A stretch of 39,333 nt of DNA from Elusimicrobia bacterium ADurb.Bin231. Lineage in GTDB: Bacteria; Elusimicrobiota; UBA8919; MWCF01. Shown here piece after piece: positions 1 to 8,553 of the stretch. The translations under genes and the position numbers were made by a program. The notes under the pieces are model-generated. The model saw only the letters and a list, made by a program, of their open reading frames with translations, ran no database searches and had not been told where the DNA came from. The DNA lies in the NCBI GenBank assembly GCA_002069855.1, contig MWCF01000016.1:1-39333 (forward strand), read 5' to 3'. How positions within the stretch are numbered: position 1 is the stretch's first letter; each line of letters starts with the position of its first letter.

Positions 1-612
1 ACCACGCCTAAAACTCAAAGCGCTCTTCTTGAAGCAATGAACGACGGAAGAGTTACAATAGACGGGAACACACTTCCACTGCCGGAACTATTTATGGTGA
101 TTGCTACTCAGAATCCAGTGGAATATCATGGTACTTATCCTTTGCCTGAAGCCCAGTTAGACAGATTTTTTCTCCGTCTTAAGATAGGTTATCCTTTGCC
201 TGAGCACGAAAAGAAAATAATTCACGAAAAAGATCTTTATGACAGGGCTCATAAAATAGATTCAGTGCTTTCTACAAAAGAGGTTGAAGAGCTTCAAAAG
301 ACCGTTCCTGAGATAAGAATTGACGAATCTCTTGTAGATTACATCCTGAAAATAGTTAATGCTACCAGAAATTCCAAATCCGTAAAACTTGGGGTAAGTC
401 CCAGAGGAACATTATTGTTGGTGCGCGCGGCCCAGGCGTACGCGGTTACTTTCGGCAGAGATTATGTTGTGCCCGACGACATTAAAGCAGTAGTTGTGCC
501 GGTACTATCTCATAGAATAGTTATAGATTCCAATCTTTACGGATTTTCCCGGATAAACGAATCTGACGGAATTATAAACGAACTTGTAAAAAAAGTGCCT
601 GTTCCTGTATGA
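1..612 (+). CDS. MoxR-family AAA+ ATPase, C-terminal part (5' end outside window)
   Basis: The reading frame is open from the first base and begins inside the conserved MoxR segment KTQSALLEAM, so the gene starts upstream of the window; the ATG at 37 is internal. Visible are sensor 1 (VIATQNP), the arginine-finger region (LPEAQLDRFFLR) and sensor 2 (GVSPRGTLLLVRAAQAYA). Walker A and B lie outside. MoxR ATPases are chaperone-like AAA+ proteins that commonly work with DUF58/VWA proteins in maturation or envelope stress. The stop is 8 bases before the next gene, which encodes DUF58 and transglutaminase domains; that is the classic moxR-DUF58-tgpA neighbourhood, so co-transcription is very likely. 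Confidence 0.93.
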   Translation, partial: TTPKTQSALLEAMNDGRVTIDGNTLPLPELFMVIATQNPVEYHGTYPLPEAQLDRFFLRLKIGYPLPEHEKKIIHEKDLYDRAHKIDSVLSTKEVEELQKTVPEIRIDESLVDYILKIVNATRNSKSVKLGVSPRGTLLLVRAAQAYAVTFGRDYVVPDDIKAVVVPVLSHRIVIDSNLYGFSRINESDGIINELVKKVPVPV

Positions 613-620
613 ATTTTTAA

Positions 621-3584
621 ATGATAAAGATTACTCGTCTCGGAAAAGGATTTTGTGTGGCAGCATTTTTTTCGCTCTTCGGCGCTGCCACCAGCGGCAA
701 CAACATTCTTTATATCATTTTCAGCATAATAATTTCACTTATCGTAATTGCCTTTTTCGTGGGCATAAGAAATATTAATAAATTGAAGTTTTCGTATGCC
801 TTTCCTGAGCAGGTTTTCAAGAACACTCCTTTTAAACTTAAATTGCTTTTCAGCATAAAAGATATTTTCCCTGCGGCACAGATTACAGTTTCTACTCCTC
901 AAGATACGGTTTCTATATCGTGTATCTGCCGCAGGAATTCAAAATGGACAGAAATTAAGTGTGTTTCAAAAAATCGCGGATTGAACGAATTAAAAGATGT
1001 AGTAATAGCGAGTTGTTTCCCGTTCGGGATTTTTGAGGTTCGACGTACCCTTGATGGCATTGTAGGCACAGCGTTTCCTGAGATATTTGAGATTTACGGT
1101 ACAGGCAGTTCTTTAGCATTCAAAGGCGAAAGCAGACAACAGACGAAACGGGGCGCTGGAGACGAATTTTTCAGTATCAGGGAGTATATCCCAGGAGAAG
1201 ATATTCGCCTGATTAATTGGAAATTAACTGCTAAAACCGGTATTCCTCTTGTAAAGGAATATGCCCAGTCAGTCAACAGCAGAGTTATAATAACAGTGAC
1301 CTTCGCGGAGAATGGAGAATCCGAAAGAAAGATAAACGAAGCAGCCTCTCTGTCTAAATTTTTTATAGATTCCGGTATTGAAGTAAAACTAATAACTGAT
1401 GAAGGAGATATTGATTTCGGCAAAGGACTTCTTCATCTTGACTCTATACTGCATAAACTTGCCTCTCTTGGCTCCGGTAAGAAAATAACGGCATCTTTCC
1501 ATTCTGTATCTAAAAACGCGGAAGTCGCGGACAAATACAGCACTAAGCATCTTTTATGGATATCACGTTTAGCCGCGCTTATTGTTTATGCCTCTCTTTT
1601 TCTCCTTGAAGATTTAAGCAGGTCTTTTATTTATATTTTCGGTGTAGTATTGCTTTTTGGCATATTTTTCGATTATAAAAACATCCGCATTTTTAACAAA
1701 TTGTTTTCTGAAATCATTTCCGGACTTTTTTTGCTTTTCATTATTTTTATTGATTTCCCCTCCACCGGCATTCTTTTGGCTACTACTCACCTTGTATTAT
1801 TCATTTTTTTTATGCTGATTCTAAATTACAAGTCGGAATCCTCGTATAAACAACTTCTATTGATAAATTTTATGATATTTTTTCTGGTTTCAGGACAGAC
1901 CATCAATCTGTGGTATTTCCCGGTTCTTGTGTTTTTTGTGGCAGTGATTTTCTGCTGGCTTTTTCAATGGAAAGACGAGAGCGAACTCGCTCCCGCTACC
2001 GTGTGGACAGGAATAACGGCATTTTTGTTTTTTATTACAGTTTGTATTTCTATAGCGGTTTTTATAATTATGCCGCGGAGAGATAATCCGAGGATGCAAG
2101 CGGTCATGAGCGCCGCCGGATTTAATAGGATGAGGAGGTTATCGAATTCGTTTAGCGGTCTGACTGAAAATGTGCGGCTTGGTTATTACGGCAGTATCCG
2201 TAAAAACGCGGGCAGGGCCATGAGGGTGACTGTCTTTGACGGGAATGGTAACCCCTATAAGCCGTCCGGCGAAATTAGAGTTCGCGGCAGTGCTTTCAAT
2301 TATTTTGCTGAAGGAGAATGGTCAAAAACGCCCATTGATTTTGAATACGATTTTGAAGGCAGTAAAAAAAGAGCCCTGAATTCAAGGGGATGGATTAAGG
2401 CAGAAAAAAAACATTATTTTATTTTTCCCGGACTTGATTCCTTGGCGCAATTATCAGCGACGGAGTTTTATGTTTATCCTGTGGCCAGCGCGTTGCTTTT
2501 CACAACAGGAAATATTTATGCCGCTGCCGCTTCGGTAGAGGCATTGTCATTTGATTTTACGGATACTGTGTATTTTCCGGCACCCAATATATCCGGCGCG
2601 AAATATAAAATATATTCCGGTTCGCGGTACGCTTCTTTTAATAAAAATATACCGGTTTATGAGTCGGCTGTTGAAAGTTATTATCTTAACATGCCTGAAA
2701 AAAACGAATTTTACCTGCGAATTGCCGAACAATATTCATCCGGGAAAAAACTGCCGGTTGAAAAAGCTAAAGCGATCGAAAACTATTTTAGGGATAATTA
2801 CTTTTATTCTCTGTCTGAAAATTTCGGCTCGCAAACTCTTCACGAATTTCTTTCAGATACGCAAACAGGCAACTGCGAATATTTTGCTACAGCAATGTGT
2901 GTACTTTTAAGAGCACTTGGAATACCTTCACGTCTTGTTGCCGGATTTGTTTCTGACGGCTGGAATGAATACGGGAAATTTTACGATGTCAGACAAAATG
3001 ACGCGCACGCGTGGGTTGAAGCGTACTTTTCGGGTTACGGATGGATGACATTCGACCCTACTCCTTATAGATCCGAATTCGACAAAAAGAAAACGATTGT
3101 TTTAAAAAGCATAGGCAAATTTCTTAACGCGATGCAGATAAAATGGTATAGACACATAATCGGTTACGATAATTATACAAGAAAAAATTATTTTTACGGA
3201 TTTTCTCTTTTGCCGAGCAAGAAACTTCTTTTGAAAATAGTCGGCTGGACGATTCTGGTTGCAGCATTTGCTCTTGTATTGCTTTTGATAAACAGGATTA
3301 AGTGGCGCCGCATATTTTCTAAACCGTCTAAAGAATCCGGATTTTACAGAGAGGTATTGTCTAAACTCGAAAAAAAAGGTTTCAAAAAAGAGCCGTGGCA
3401 GACGCCTAAAGAATTTGCGGAAAAAGTTATAAGTGAGAATCCGGAATTTGCGTCTTTATCTTTATTGACGGAATATTTTTATAGAATAAAATACGCGGGC
3501 GAAAGATTAAACGAAGCAGAAACCGATTCTGTAAATCAAGCGTTGGAAACAATTACGCGAAAACTACTAAAAAATCAGGCGTAA
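621..3584 (+). CDS. DUF58 - multi-TM - transglutaminase (TgpA-like) - DUF4129 fusion protein
   Basis: A 987-residue membrane protein joining two proteins that are usually separate. Two N-terminal membrane segments (about 10-50) precede a DUF58 domain with its signature REYIPGEDIRLINWKLTAKTG (about 187-207). A block of hydrophobic helices follows (about 310-485), then a periplasmic transglutaminase-like domain with an apparent catalytic triad: Cys752 (NCEYFATA), His796 (DAHAWVE) and Asp812 (FDPTP). One more membrane helix (about 870-890) is followed by a cytoplasmic DUF4129-like tail (about 905-975). TgpA-type proteins in Gram-negatives have multi-TM, transglutaminase core and DUF4129. The substrate is unknown; a role in envelope protein processing is inferred. 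No good ribosome-binding site is visible at the ATG, which suggests coupling to the MoxR gene 8 bases upstream. Confidence 0.92.
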   Translation: MIKITRLGKGFCVAAFFSLFGAATSGNNILYIIFSIIISLIVIAFFVGIRNINKLKFSYAFPEQVFKNTPFKLKLLFSIKDIFPAAQITVSTPQDTVSISCICRRNSKWTEIKCVSKNRGLNELKDVVIASCFPFGIFEVRRTLDGIVGTAFPEIFEIYGTGSSLAFKGESRQQTKRGAGDEFFSIREYIPGEDIRLINWKLTAKTGIPLVKEYAQSVNSRVIITVTFAENGESERKINEAASLSKFFIDSGIEVKLITDEGDIDFGKGLLHLDSILHKLASLGSGKKITASFHSVSKNAEVADKYSTKHLLWISRLAALIVYASLFLLEDLSRSFIYIFGVVLLFGIFFDYKNIRIFNKLFSEIISGLFLLFIIFIDFPSTGILLATTHLVLFIFFMLILNYKSESSYKQLLLINFMIFFLVSGQTINLWYFPVLVFFVAVIFCWLFQWKDESELAPATVWTGITAFLFFITVCISIAVFIIMPRRDNPRMQAVMSAAGFNRMRRLSNSFSGLTENVRLGYYGSIRKNAGRAMRVTVFDGNGNPYKPSGEIRVRGSAFNYFAEGEWSKTPIDFEYDFEGSKKRALNSRGWIKAEKKHYFIFPGLDSLAQLSATEFYVYPVASALLFTTGNIYAAAASVEALSFDFTDTVYFPAPNISGAKYKIYSGSRYASFNKNIPVYESAVESYYLNMPEKNEFYLRIAEQYSSGKKLPVEKAKAIENYFRDNYFYSLSENFGSQTLHEFLSDTQTGNCEYFATAMCVLLRALGIPSRLVAGFVSDGWNEYGKFYDVRQNDAHAWVEAYFSGYGWMTFDPTPYRSEFDKKKTIVLKSIGKFLNAMQIKWYRHIIGYDNYTRKNYFYGFSLLPSKKLLLKIVGWTILVAAFALVLLLINRIKWRRIFSKPSKESGFYREVLSKLEKKGFKKEPWQTPKEFAEKVISENPEFASLSLLTEYFYRIKYAGERLNEAETDSVNQALETITRKLLKNQA

Positions 3585-3706
3585 TGATTTCATACATAGC
3601 TGAACGGTAATATATTTAAAGGTATTTTCTCAGAATTAAATCAAATGCTGGGGATGATAAGAAATATTTTACGGAAAGATTTATTTGTCGCAGGTTTTAT
3701 ATCGAA

Positions 3707-5227
3707 TCAAACGGTTTCCCAGGAGAATTTTCCGTTTAGAAATATGTTCTTGCATGCATCAACGACATCCGGGTCGTATAAAATATTTTTGTTTTTTTCC
3801 AATTCGTCTATAATTATATCTATTTCTACGCCTTTATGGTATGGCCTGTCTGAAGACATCGCTTCAGCTACGTCTGCCACAGAGAGTATTTTTGATTCTA
3901 TAAGTATGTCTTTGGAAGTTAATCCGAGAGGATATCCTGAACCGTTGAGCCGTTCGTGATGCTGGTAAGCCACCTGCGCCACAGGCCACGGGAAATCTAT
4001 ATGTTTCAGGAGTTGGAATCCTTTTTCAGGATGTAGTTTTATCAAGTTTCTTTCATATACGCTGATTTTGCCGGGTTTTAAAAGGATTTCGGAAGGAATC
4101 ATTATCTTGCCTACATCGTGCAGCAATCCTGCTATAAAAAGGCCATGTATCTGGAAATCGGAAAGTTTTAATTCCCACGCTATATTGCTGGATAATTTGC
4201 CCACCCCCTTTTGATGGCCCACAATGTAAGGGTCTTTTTCTTCAATCATTGAGGAAAGCATAAAAACTGTCCTGTCAACCATTTTTTGGAATTTTATCGC
4301 GTTTTCTTCCAGCAGTTTTTTTGTATTTTTCTGAACTATTACCGACGCGAGAGATTCCGCAAAAGAAACAAGGTCTTTTTCAATCCGGCTGTTCCTTTGG
4401 AAAGTATTTTTTAAAAATATATCTATAATTCCCAGAATTTTTTTGAGGTGCAATACAGGGATGCAATAATGACGATAAATAAGAAGGTGTTTATAATGGT
4501 CCCCGACAGATTCAGAGGAATCGATAAACTGCAATGATTTTGTTTGGAATACCTTTTTAAAGTAATGGTCTTCTATGTTTATTTCCTGCAATGTTTCTTT
4601 GGTTTTAGAAGCAAGATGTCTGCTTGCCATTAACACAGGAGTTCCTCCTGCGGTTTCATCAACTGCAAAAACTCCGATTCCGGACTGCTGTTCCGCTATA
4701 TACGGTATAGACATAATAAGTTCAGCTACATTGTCAAAAACAGCGCTTGCCGGGAAATCTTGAAAAGACAACTGGAATATGGAATTTATCGCGGCTTGTA
4801 TTTCAAAATCCTGTTTTAATTTGATTTCTTCTTGTTTAAGCGTGGTTATTTCTCTAATTACGCCTGTAATACCGGTTATTTTATTGTTTATATCTGTAAG
4901 AGGAGCGAGTGAGGTTTGGTAGTATGTCTTGACGTTATTTCTTGTTAAAGACCATTCGTAAGTCGCGTATTTTCCGGAAAGGGCTTCTTTGTTATATTTA
5001 TCATGAATACTTTTATTTTCTATGCCGAGCGCATCGTTAAAATGGTGACCTATTAGATCTACCGAAGAGAGACCTGTTTTTTGGTGCCACCTTCCGAGAA
5101 TAGTAGTGAACTTGAGATTAAGATCAAGGGTATAAATTAACTCATCAATGGAATTGATTATGGATGTTAATTTATCTTTGCTGCCTGAAGATTCTTCATC
5201 ATAAAGATTATTGCTTTTATTTTCCAT
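3707..5227 (-). CDS. PAS-GAF-HD-GYP cyclic-di-GMP phosphodiesterase-type signalling protein
   Basis: 506 residues with no obvious membrane segment. An N-terminal PAS-like domain (about 20-125, ending in the typical GVIREITTLKQEE) is followed by a GAF-like domain (about 150-300) and an HD-GYP domain (about 325-500). HD-GYP hallmarks are intact: HD at 370-371 (LLHDVGKI), the HHERLNGSGYP signature at 423-433, and a downstream SVADVAEAMSSDRPYHKG segment. This predicts c-di-GMP (or cGAMP-type) hydrolysis controlled by a ligand or redox signal at PAS/GAF. It converges with the DUF58-transglutaminase gene. A promoter lies immediately upstream (5271-5299). No Shine-Dalgarno motif is visible before the ATG. 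Its neighbours upstream on this strand are addAB, with no obvious functional link. Confidence 0.93.
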   Translation of the reverse strand: MENKSNNLYDEESSGSKDKLTSIINSIDELIYTLDLNLKFTTILGRWHQKTGLSSVDLIGHHFNDALGIENKSIHDKYNKEALSGKYATYEWSLTRNNVKTYYQTSLAPLTDINNKITGITGVIREITTLKQEEIKLKQDFEIQAAINSIFQLSFQDFPASAVFDNVAELIMSIPYIAEQQSGIGVFAVDETAGGTPVLMASRHLASKTKETLQEINIEDHYFKKVFQTKSLQFIDSSESVGDHYKHLLIYRHYCIPVLHLKKILGIIDIFLKNTFQRNSRIEKDLVSFAESLASVIVQKNTKKLLEENAIKFQKMVDRTVFMLSSMIEEKDPYIVGHQKGVGKLSSNIAWELKLSDFQIHGLFIAGLLHDVGKIMIPSEILLKPGKISVYERNLIKLHPEKGFQLLKHIDFPWPVAQVAYQHHERLNGSGYPLGLTSKDILIESKILSVADVAEAMSSDRPYHKGVEIDIIIDELEKNKNILYDPDVVDACKNIFLNGKFSWETV

Positions 5228-5270
5228 AGTTTTTGTTTGAGGAGTTTTTAAATTGTTAAGCTGTTTAATA

Positions 5271-5299
5271 ATTATAACTTATTTTGTCTTTAATAGCAA
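5271..5299 (-). promoter_or_regulatory. Sigma70-type promoter for the HD-GYP gene
   Basis: Read on the minus strand: TTGCTA (5299-5294), a 17-base spacer, then TATAAT (5276-5271). The expected transcription start is about 40 bases upstream of the ATG at 5227. It lies between the end of addA and the HD-GYP gene, so that gene can be transcribed independently. Confidence 0.6.
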
Positions 5300-5364
5300 T
5301 ATTTTGTATTAATATTTTCTTGCTTGCGTCTCATAAACCGTTTTTTTTTGATTTATGGGTTAAT

Positions 5365-8300
5365 TTATACTTTGCATAGGATAGTTTCTTTTACTTTTTC
5401 GCCTGTTATCTTTTCCCATAGTTTGGCGTACATATCAATCTGCGACTGATAAATTTCTTTTTTTACGGGATTTATTTCAAAATCGTCCGTCTTGTAATCA
5501 ACGATAACCCATCCGTCTGTTTCTTTGAATATAAGATCTATCGCGCCTGATATTATAGTATTTTTTTCCTGTATTCCGAATGGGATTTCATAATATTTTT
5601 TTTCAGCTCGCATCATTCTTTGCCATAATGTGCCTTTTGTGATTCTTTCAATAATATCAATTAATCCGTTGATGTCGGTTTGCGGTCTGCCTTCTTCTGT
5701 AAGCCAGTTCCCTGCTATCAAGGGCAGTTTATCTATATTCCCCCTGCCGCAAAGCTCCAGTGCTTTATGAACTATTCTTCCCCAACCTGCTCCTCTGGAG
5801 TTGCCGCCTATTACAGGACCGTTCCCTTTAACGATTTCAGTGACGGTTTCTATTTTATAAGAATGTTTTGTCATATCGCGCGCGCGTGTCTCAGCCAATT
5901 GCTTATTTGTTTTCCAATAATTTACAGTTGCCGAAATTCTGTTTTTCTCCGCCCGAATATTCGCGCATTTCACCTCCGGCAGGATTGGCATTTTTTCTAA
6001 ATAAGGATAAAGTGATTCCCATGACTTTTTCTTGCTGCCTTCATTGTAAACGCTGACTATAAGAATATTTTTTGCGCGGGTAACTGCGACATAATCCAGC
6101 CTGTCCTGTTCCGCTTTGGCATATTCCATTTCTTCATATGAATGTTTGTCCCAATGCAGCGGTTTTGCTATATAATCCCACGCGTAATCACCTTTTGATT
6201 GCGCGATTATAAAATGGCCCTGAGAAGATTGCTCTTTTCGTTTAATGTGTAAAAGAGGATTATGTTCTTTTTTATTTCCCTGTACGGGATCCGCGAGAAT
6301 TACGACTGTGGATTCGAGGCCTTTTGCTTTGTGCAGATTCATAAGCCGCACCTGCCTTGTTTTTCCGGGAGAAAGATTCATTTCGTCAATATCCATCTTA
6401 TTTGCGGAAGTCACAATTTTTTCAAGGTAATCCGCCAGTTCCGCAAAACTTTTATTTTGGGCTATGCTGTTTTCTCTCAATAATTCTATTGCTTTTAAGA
6501 TGTTTCCCGCTTTGCTCGATCCCAGCTCTCCGGAAACTGTTAAAGGTATTATTCCGAGGTGCTCAATGATTAATTCTATCGCGGTTATCGGAGAATTATT
6601 TTTTGCTATTTGAAAATACTCTTTCAGTTTTTTAAGGGATTCGTTCACTATTGCTGGTCCTGTGACGTTTTGCGCGAATATTGAAAATTTTCCTCCTGAT
6701 GTTTTAAAAAGGTACAATTCATTATCGCTTACTCCAAAGAATTGTCCTCTTAATACCGAGACTATATTAACGGGATTTTCAGGGTCGGATATCGCTTTGA
6801 ATATCTTTAGAATTTCCGATAATTCATCTGAATCCTGGAAACTTTCTCCTCCGGATATTTCATAGGGAATCCCCTGCGCCTCAAGAGCTTTCGCGTATAT
6901 GGAGAGCCGTTTTTTAAATTTTGTTATAATCATAAAATCGCCGGGATGCGGCGTAGGATCCAGACCGGATTGTTTTTCATCCTCTGTGCGTTCGAATTTA
7001 ATGTTCCCGTCGATACAATACTTTATCCACGAGGATATTATATCGGCATCTTGGCGAGCGATTTCTGTTTCCCTGTTTTTTGGGGCTTTCGGAATCTCGA
7101 TTTTGTACACTCCGCTAAAATATTTGTTGTTTACGCCGCGGACGGTATCGAGAGATGCGAATTTTGCCTGATAAACATTTGTTTCTTCAGGAAATTTCGT
7201 TTTGAAGACTTCATTCGTTATATCAGCTATGGGAGTTAATGACCTGAAATTTGTCGTCAGAAGAAGCACTTCGCCCGCGCCTTTTTGGAATATGGATTTT
7301 ACCTGATTATAAATGTCTATATCTGCTCGCCTGAACCTGTATATGCTCTGTTTGGGATCTCCCACAACAAAAAGAGAACCTGGTTTCGGTTTTAATTTGC
7401 GCCAGTCGTTTTCCGAATTCTCCTTTCCGGTGAGCAGCATTATTATTTCCGCCTGAATAGGATCCGTATCCTGAAATTCGTCCACTAAAATATGCGTAAT
7501 GCGTTGTTTGAAATATTGCCGCACTTCGTGTTTTGTTCTTAGCATATACGCCGTTGCCATAAGCAGGTCCTGAAAATTCAGCAGTGATCTTTCTTTGCGC
7601 CATTTGTCGTAGTAGGCGACTCCTTGTTCTATAAAATCCAACAACGGTTTATGCATATATTGATACCATTGTCCGAGCGCGGGCGATACAATATCTTTTT
7701 GAAACTCTTCCATTCTTTGTTTGTTCCGTTCCGCTTCTTCTTCTCCGCCGGGCCATTTCGAACTATTTGTTTTTAAATTTTTATTCAGCATTTGAAGTAA
7801 TTGTATAAAAAGCCGGTTCTCATTAAGATGTCCCATGCGTATAAGTTCATTAAATCTTATTATTGCAATTTGAAGATTGTCCCATCCTTTGTTCGGCTCT
7901 TCCTTTGGCAAGTCGCTGTAAAATGACGTTAAAAACTTTTTAACTTCCATTTTTGTACCTGTAAAGTCAGGTTCAGGAACAGAAGTTTTTATTATATCCA
8001 CATCCGGATAATTTACTAAAGATATATATGCCGGGTTTAGATCCTTCGGAGCGATGCCGTGTAATTCCATAAACTTGAAGGCAGGATTACCGCGGTAACT
8101 TTCTTTTTCTATAAATTCATTCCATGCGATATCCGCGTATATGAAATTATCGTCTTCTTCTATCTCTTCAAAACCCGGATCAATGCCTGCTTCCACAGGT
8201 CTTTCCCTCAACAGTTTTGCGCAAAATGAATGTACTGTTCCCATAAATGAGCGTTCAAAATTCGACAAGGCGATTCGTATATTGTTTTTCTCAGTTTCCG

Positions 8301-8553
8301 GTATATTGTTTTTTCTAAGCAGTATTTCAAGCCAGATTTGAACTTTTTCTTTCAATTCTGCAGCAGCTTTTCTTGTAAACGTTACTGCCGCGATATTTTC
8401 TATTTTTACGGAACCCTTGCCTATCAAGCCGGTTACCCGGTGCACCAAACTTCTTGTTTTTCCGGATCCCGCGCCGGCTTCAATAAAAAGATTTTTGTCG
8501 AATTCTAAGGAAATACGATTTCTTATTTCACGGTCTTTGATTTTCTCATTCAT
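5365..8553 (-). CDS. addA: AddA: ATP-dependent helicase/nuclease subunit A
   Basis: 1062 residues, a superfamily 1 UvrD-type helicase fused to a C-terminal RecB-family nuclease. Helicase motifs are intact: Walker A EAGAGSGKT (25-33), motif II VDEFQDTDP (357-365), motif III VVGDPKQSIYRFR (396-408), TTNFRS, NLHKAKGLE and DYVAVTRAKN. The nuclease shows GRIVHKALE, Asp1006 in SGAIDLIF and Asp1019-x-Lys1021 in VDYKTD. With AddB it processes double-strand DNA ends for RecA-mediated repair. The start codon overlaps the 3' end of addB by 8 bases and has no clear Shine-Dalgarno motif, indicating translational coupling. Confidence 0.95.
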   Translation of the reverse strand: MNEKIKDREIRNRISLEFDKNLFIEAGAGSGKTRSLVHRVTGLIGKGSVKIENIAAVTFTRKAAAELKEKVQIWLEILLRKNNIPETEKNNIRIALSNFERSFMGTVHSFCAKLLRERPVEAGIDPGFEEIEEDDNFIYADIAWNEFIEKESYRGNPAFKFMELHGIAPKDLNPAYISLVNYPDVDIIKTSVPEPDFTGTKMEVKKFLTSFYSDLPKEEPNKGWDNLQIAIIRFNELIRMGHLNENRLFIQLLQMLNKNLKTNSSKWPGGEEEAERNKQRMEEFQKDIVSPALGQWYQYMHKPLLDFIEQGVAYYDKWRKERSLLNFQDLLMATAYMLRTKHEVRQYFKQRITHILVDEFQDTDPIQAEIIMLLTGKENSENDWRKLKPKPGSLFVVGDPKQSIYRFRRADIDIYNQVKSIFQKGAGEVLLLTTNFRSLTPIADITNEVFKTKFPEETNVYQAKFASLDTVRGVNNKYFSGVYKIEIPKAPKNRETEIARQDADIISSWIKYCIDGNIKFERTEDEKQSGLDPTPHPGDFMIITKFKKRLSIYAKALEAQGIPYEISGGESFQDSDELSEILKIFKAISDPENPVNIVSVLRGQFFGVSDNELYLFKTSGGKFSIFAQNVTGPAIVNESLKKLKEYFQIAKNNSPITAIELIIEHLGIIPLTVSGELGSSKAGNILKAIELLRENSIAQNKSFAELADYLEKIVTSANKMDIDEMNLSPGKTRQVRLMNLHKAKGLESTVVILADPVQGNKKEHNPLLHIKRKEQSSQGHFIIAQSKGDYAWDYIAKPLHWDKHSYEEMEYAKAEQDRLDYVAVTRAKNILIVSVYNEGSKKKSWESLYPYLEKMPILPEVKCANIRAEKNRISATVNYWKTNKQLAETRARDMTKHSYKIETVTEIVKGNGPVIGGNSRGAGWGRIVHKALELCGRGNIDKLPLIAGNWLTEEGRPQTDINGLIDIIERITKGTLWQRMMRAEKKYYEIPFGIQEKNTIISGAIDLIFKETDGWVIVDYKTDDFEINPVKKEIYQSQIDMYAKLWEKITGEKVKETILCKV

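Noticed and set aside
5332-5357. CATAAA/TTTATG hairpin as an addA terminator
   Set aside because: The stem is AT-only and the loop is A/T homopolymer; too weak to claim.
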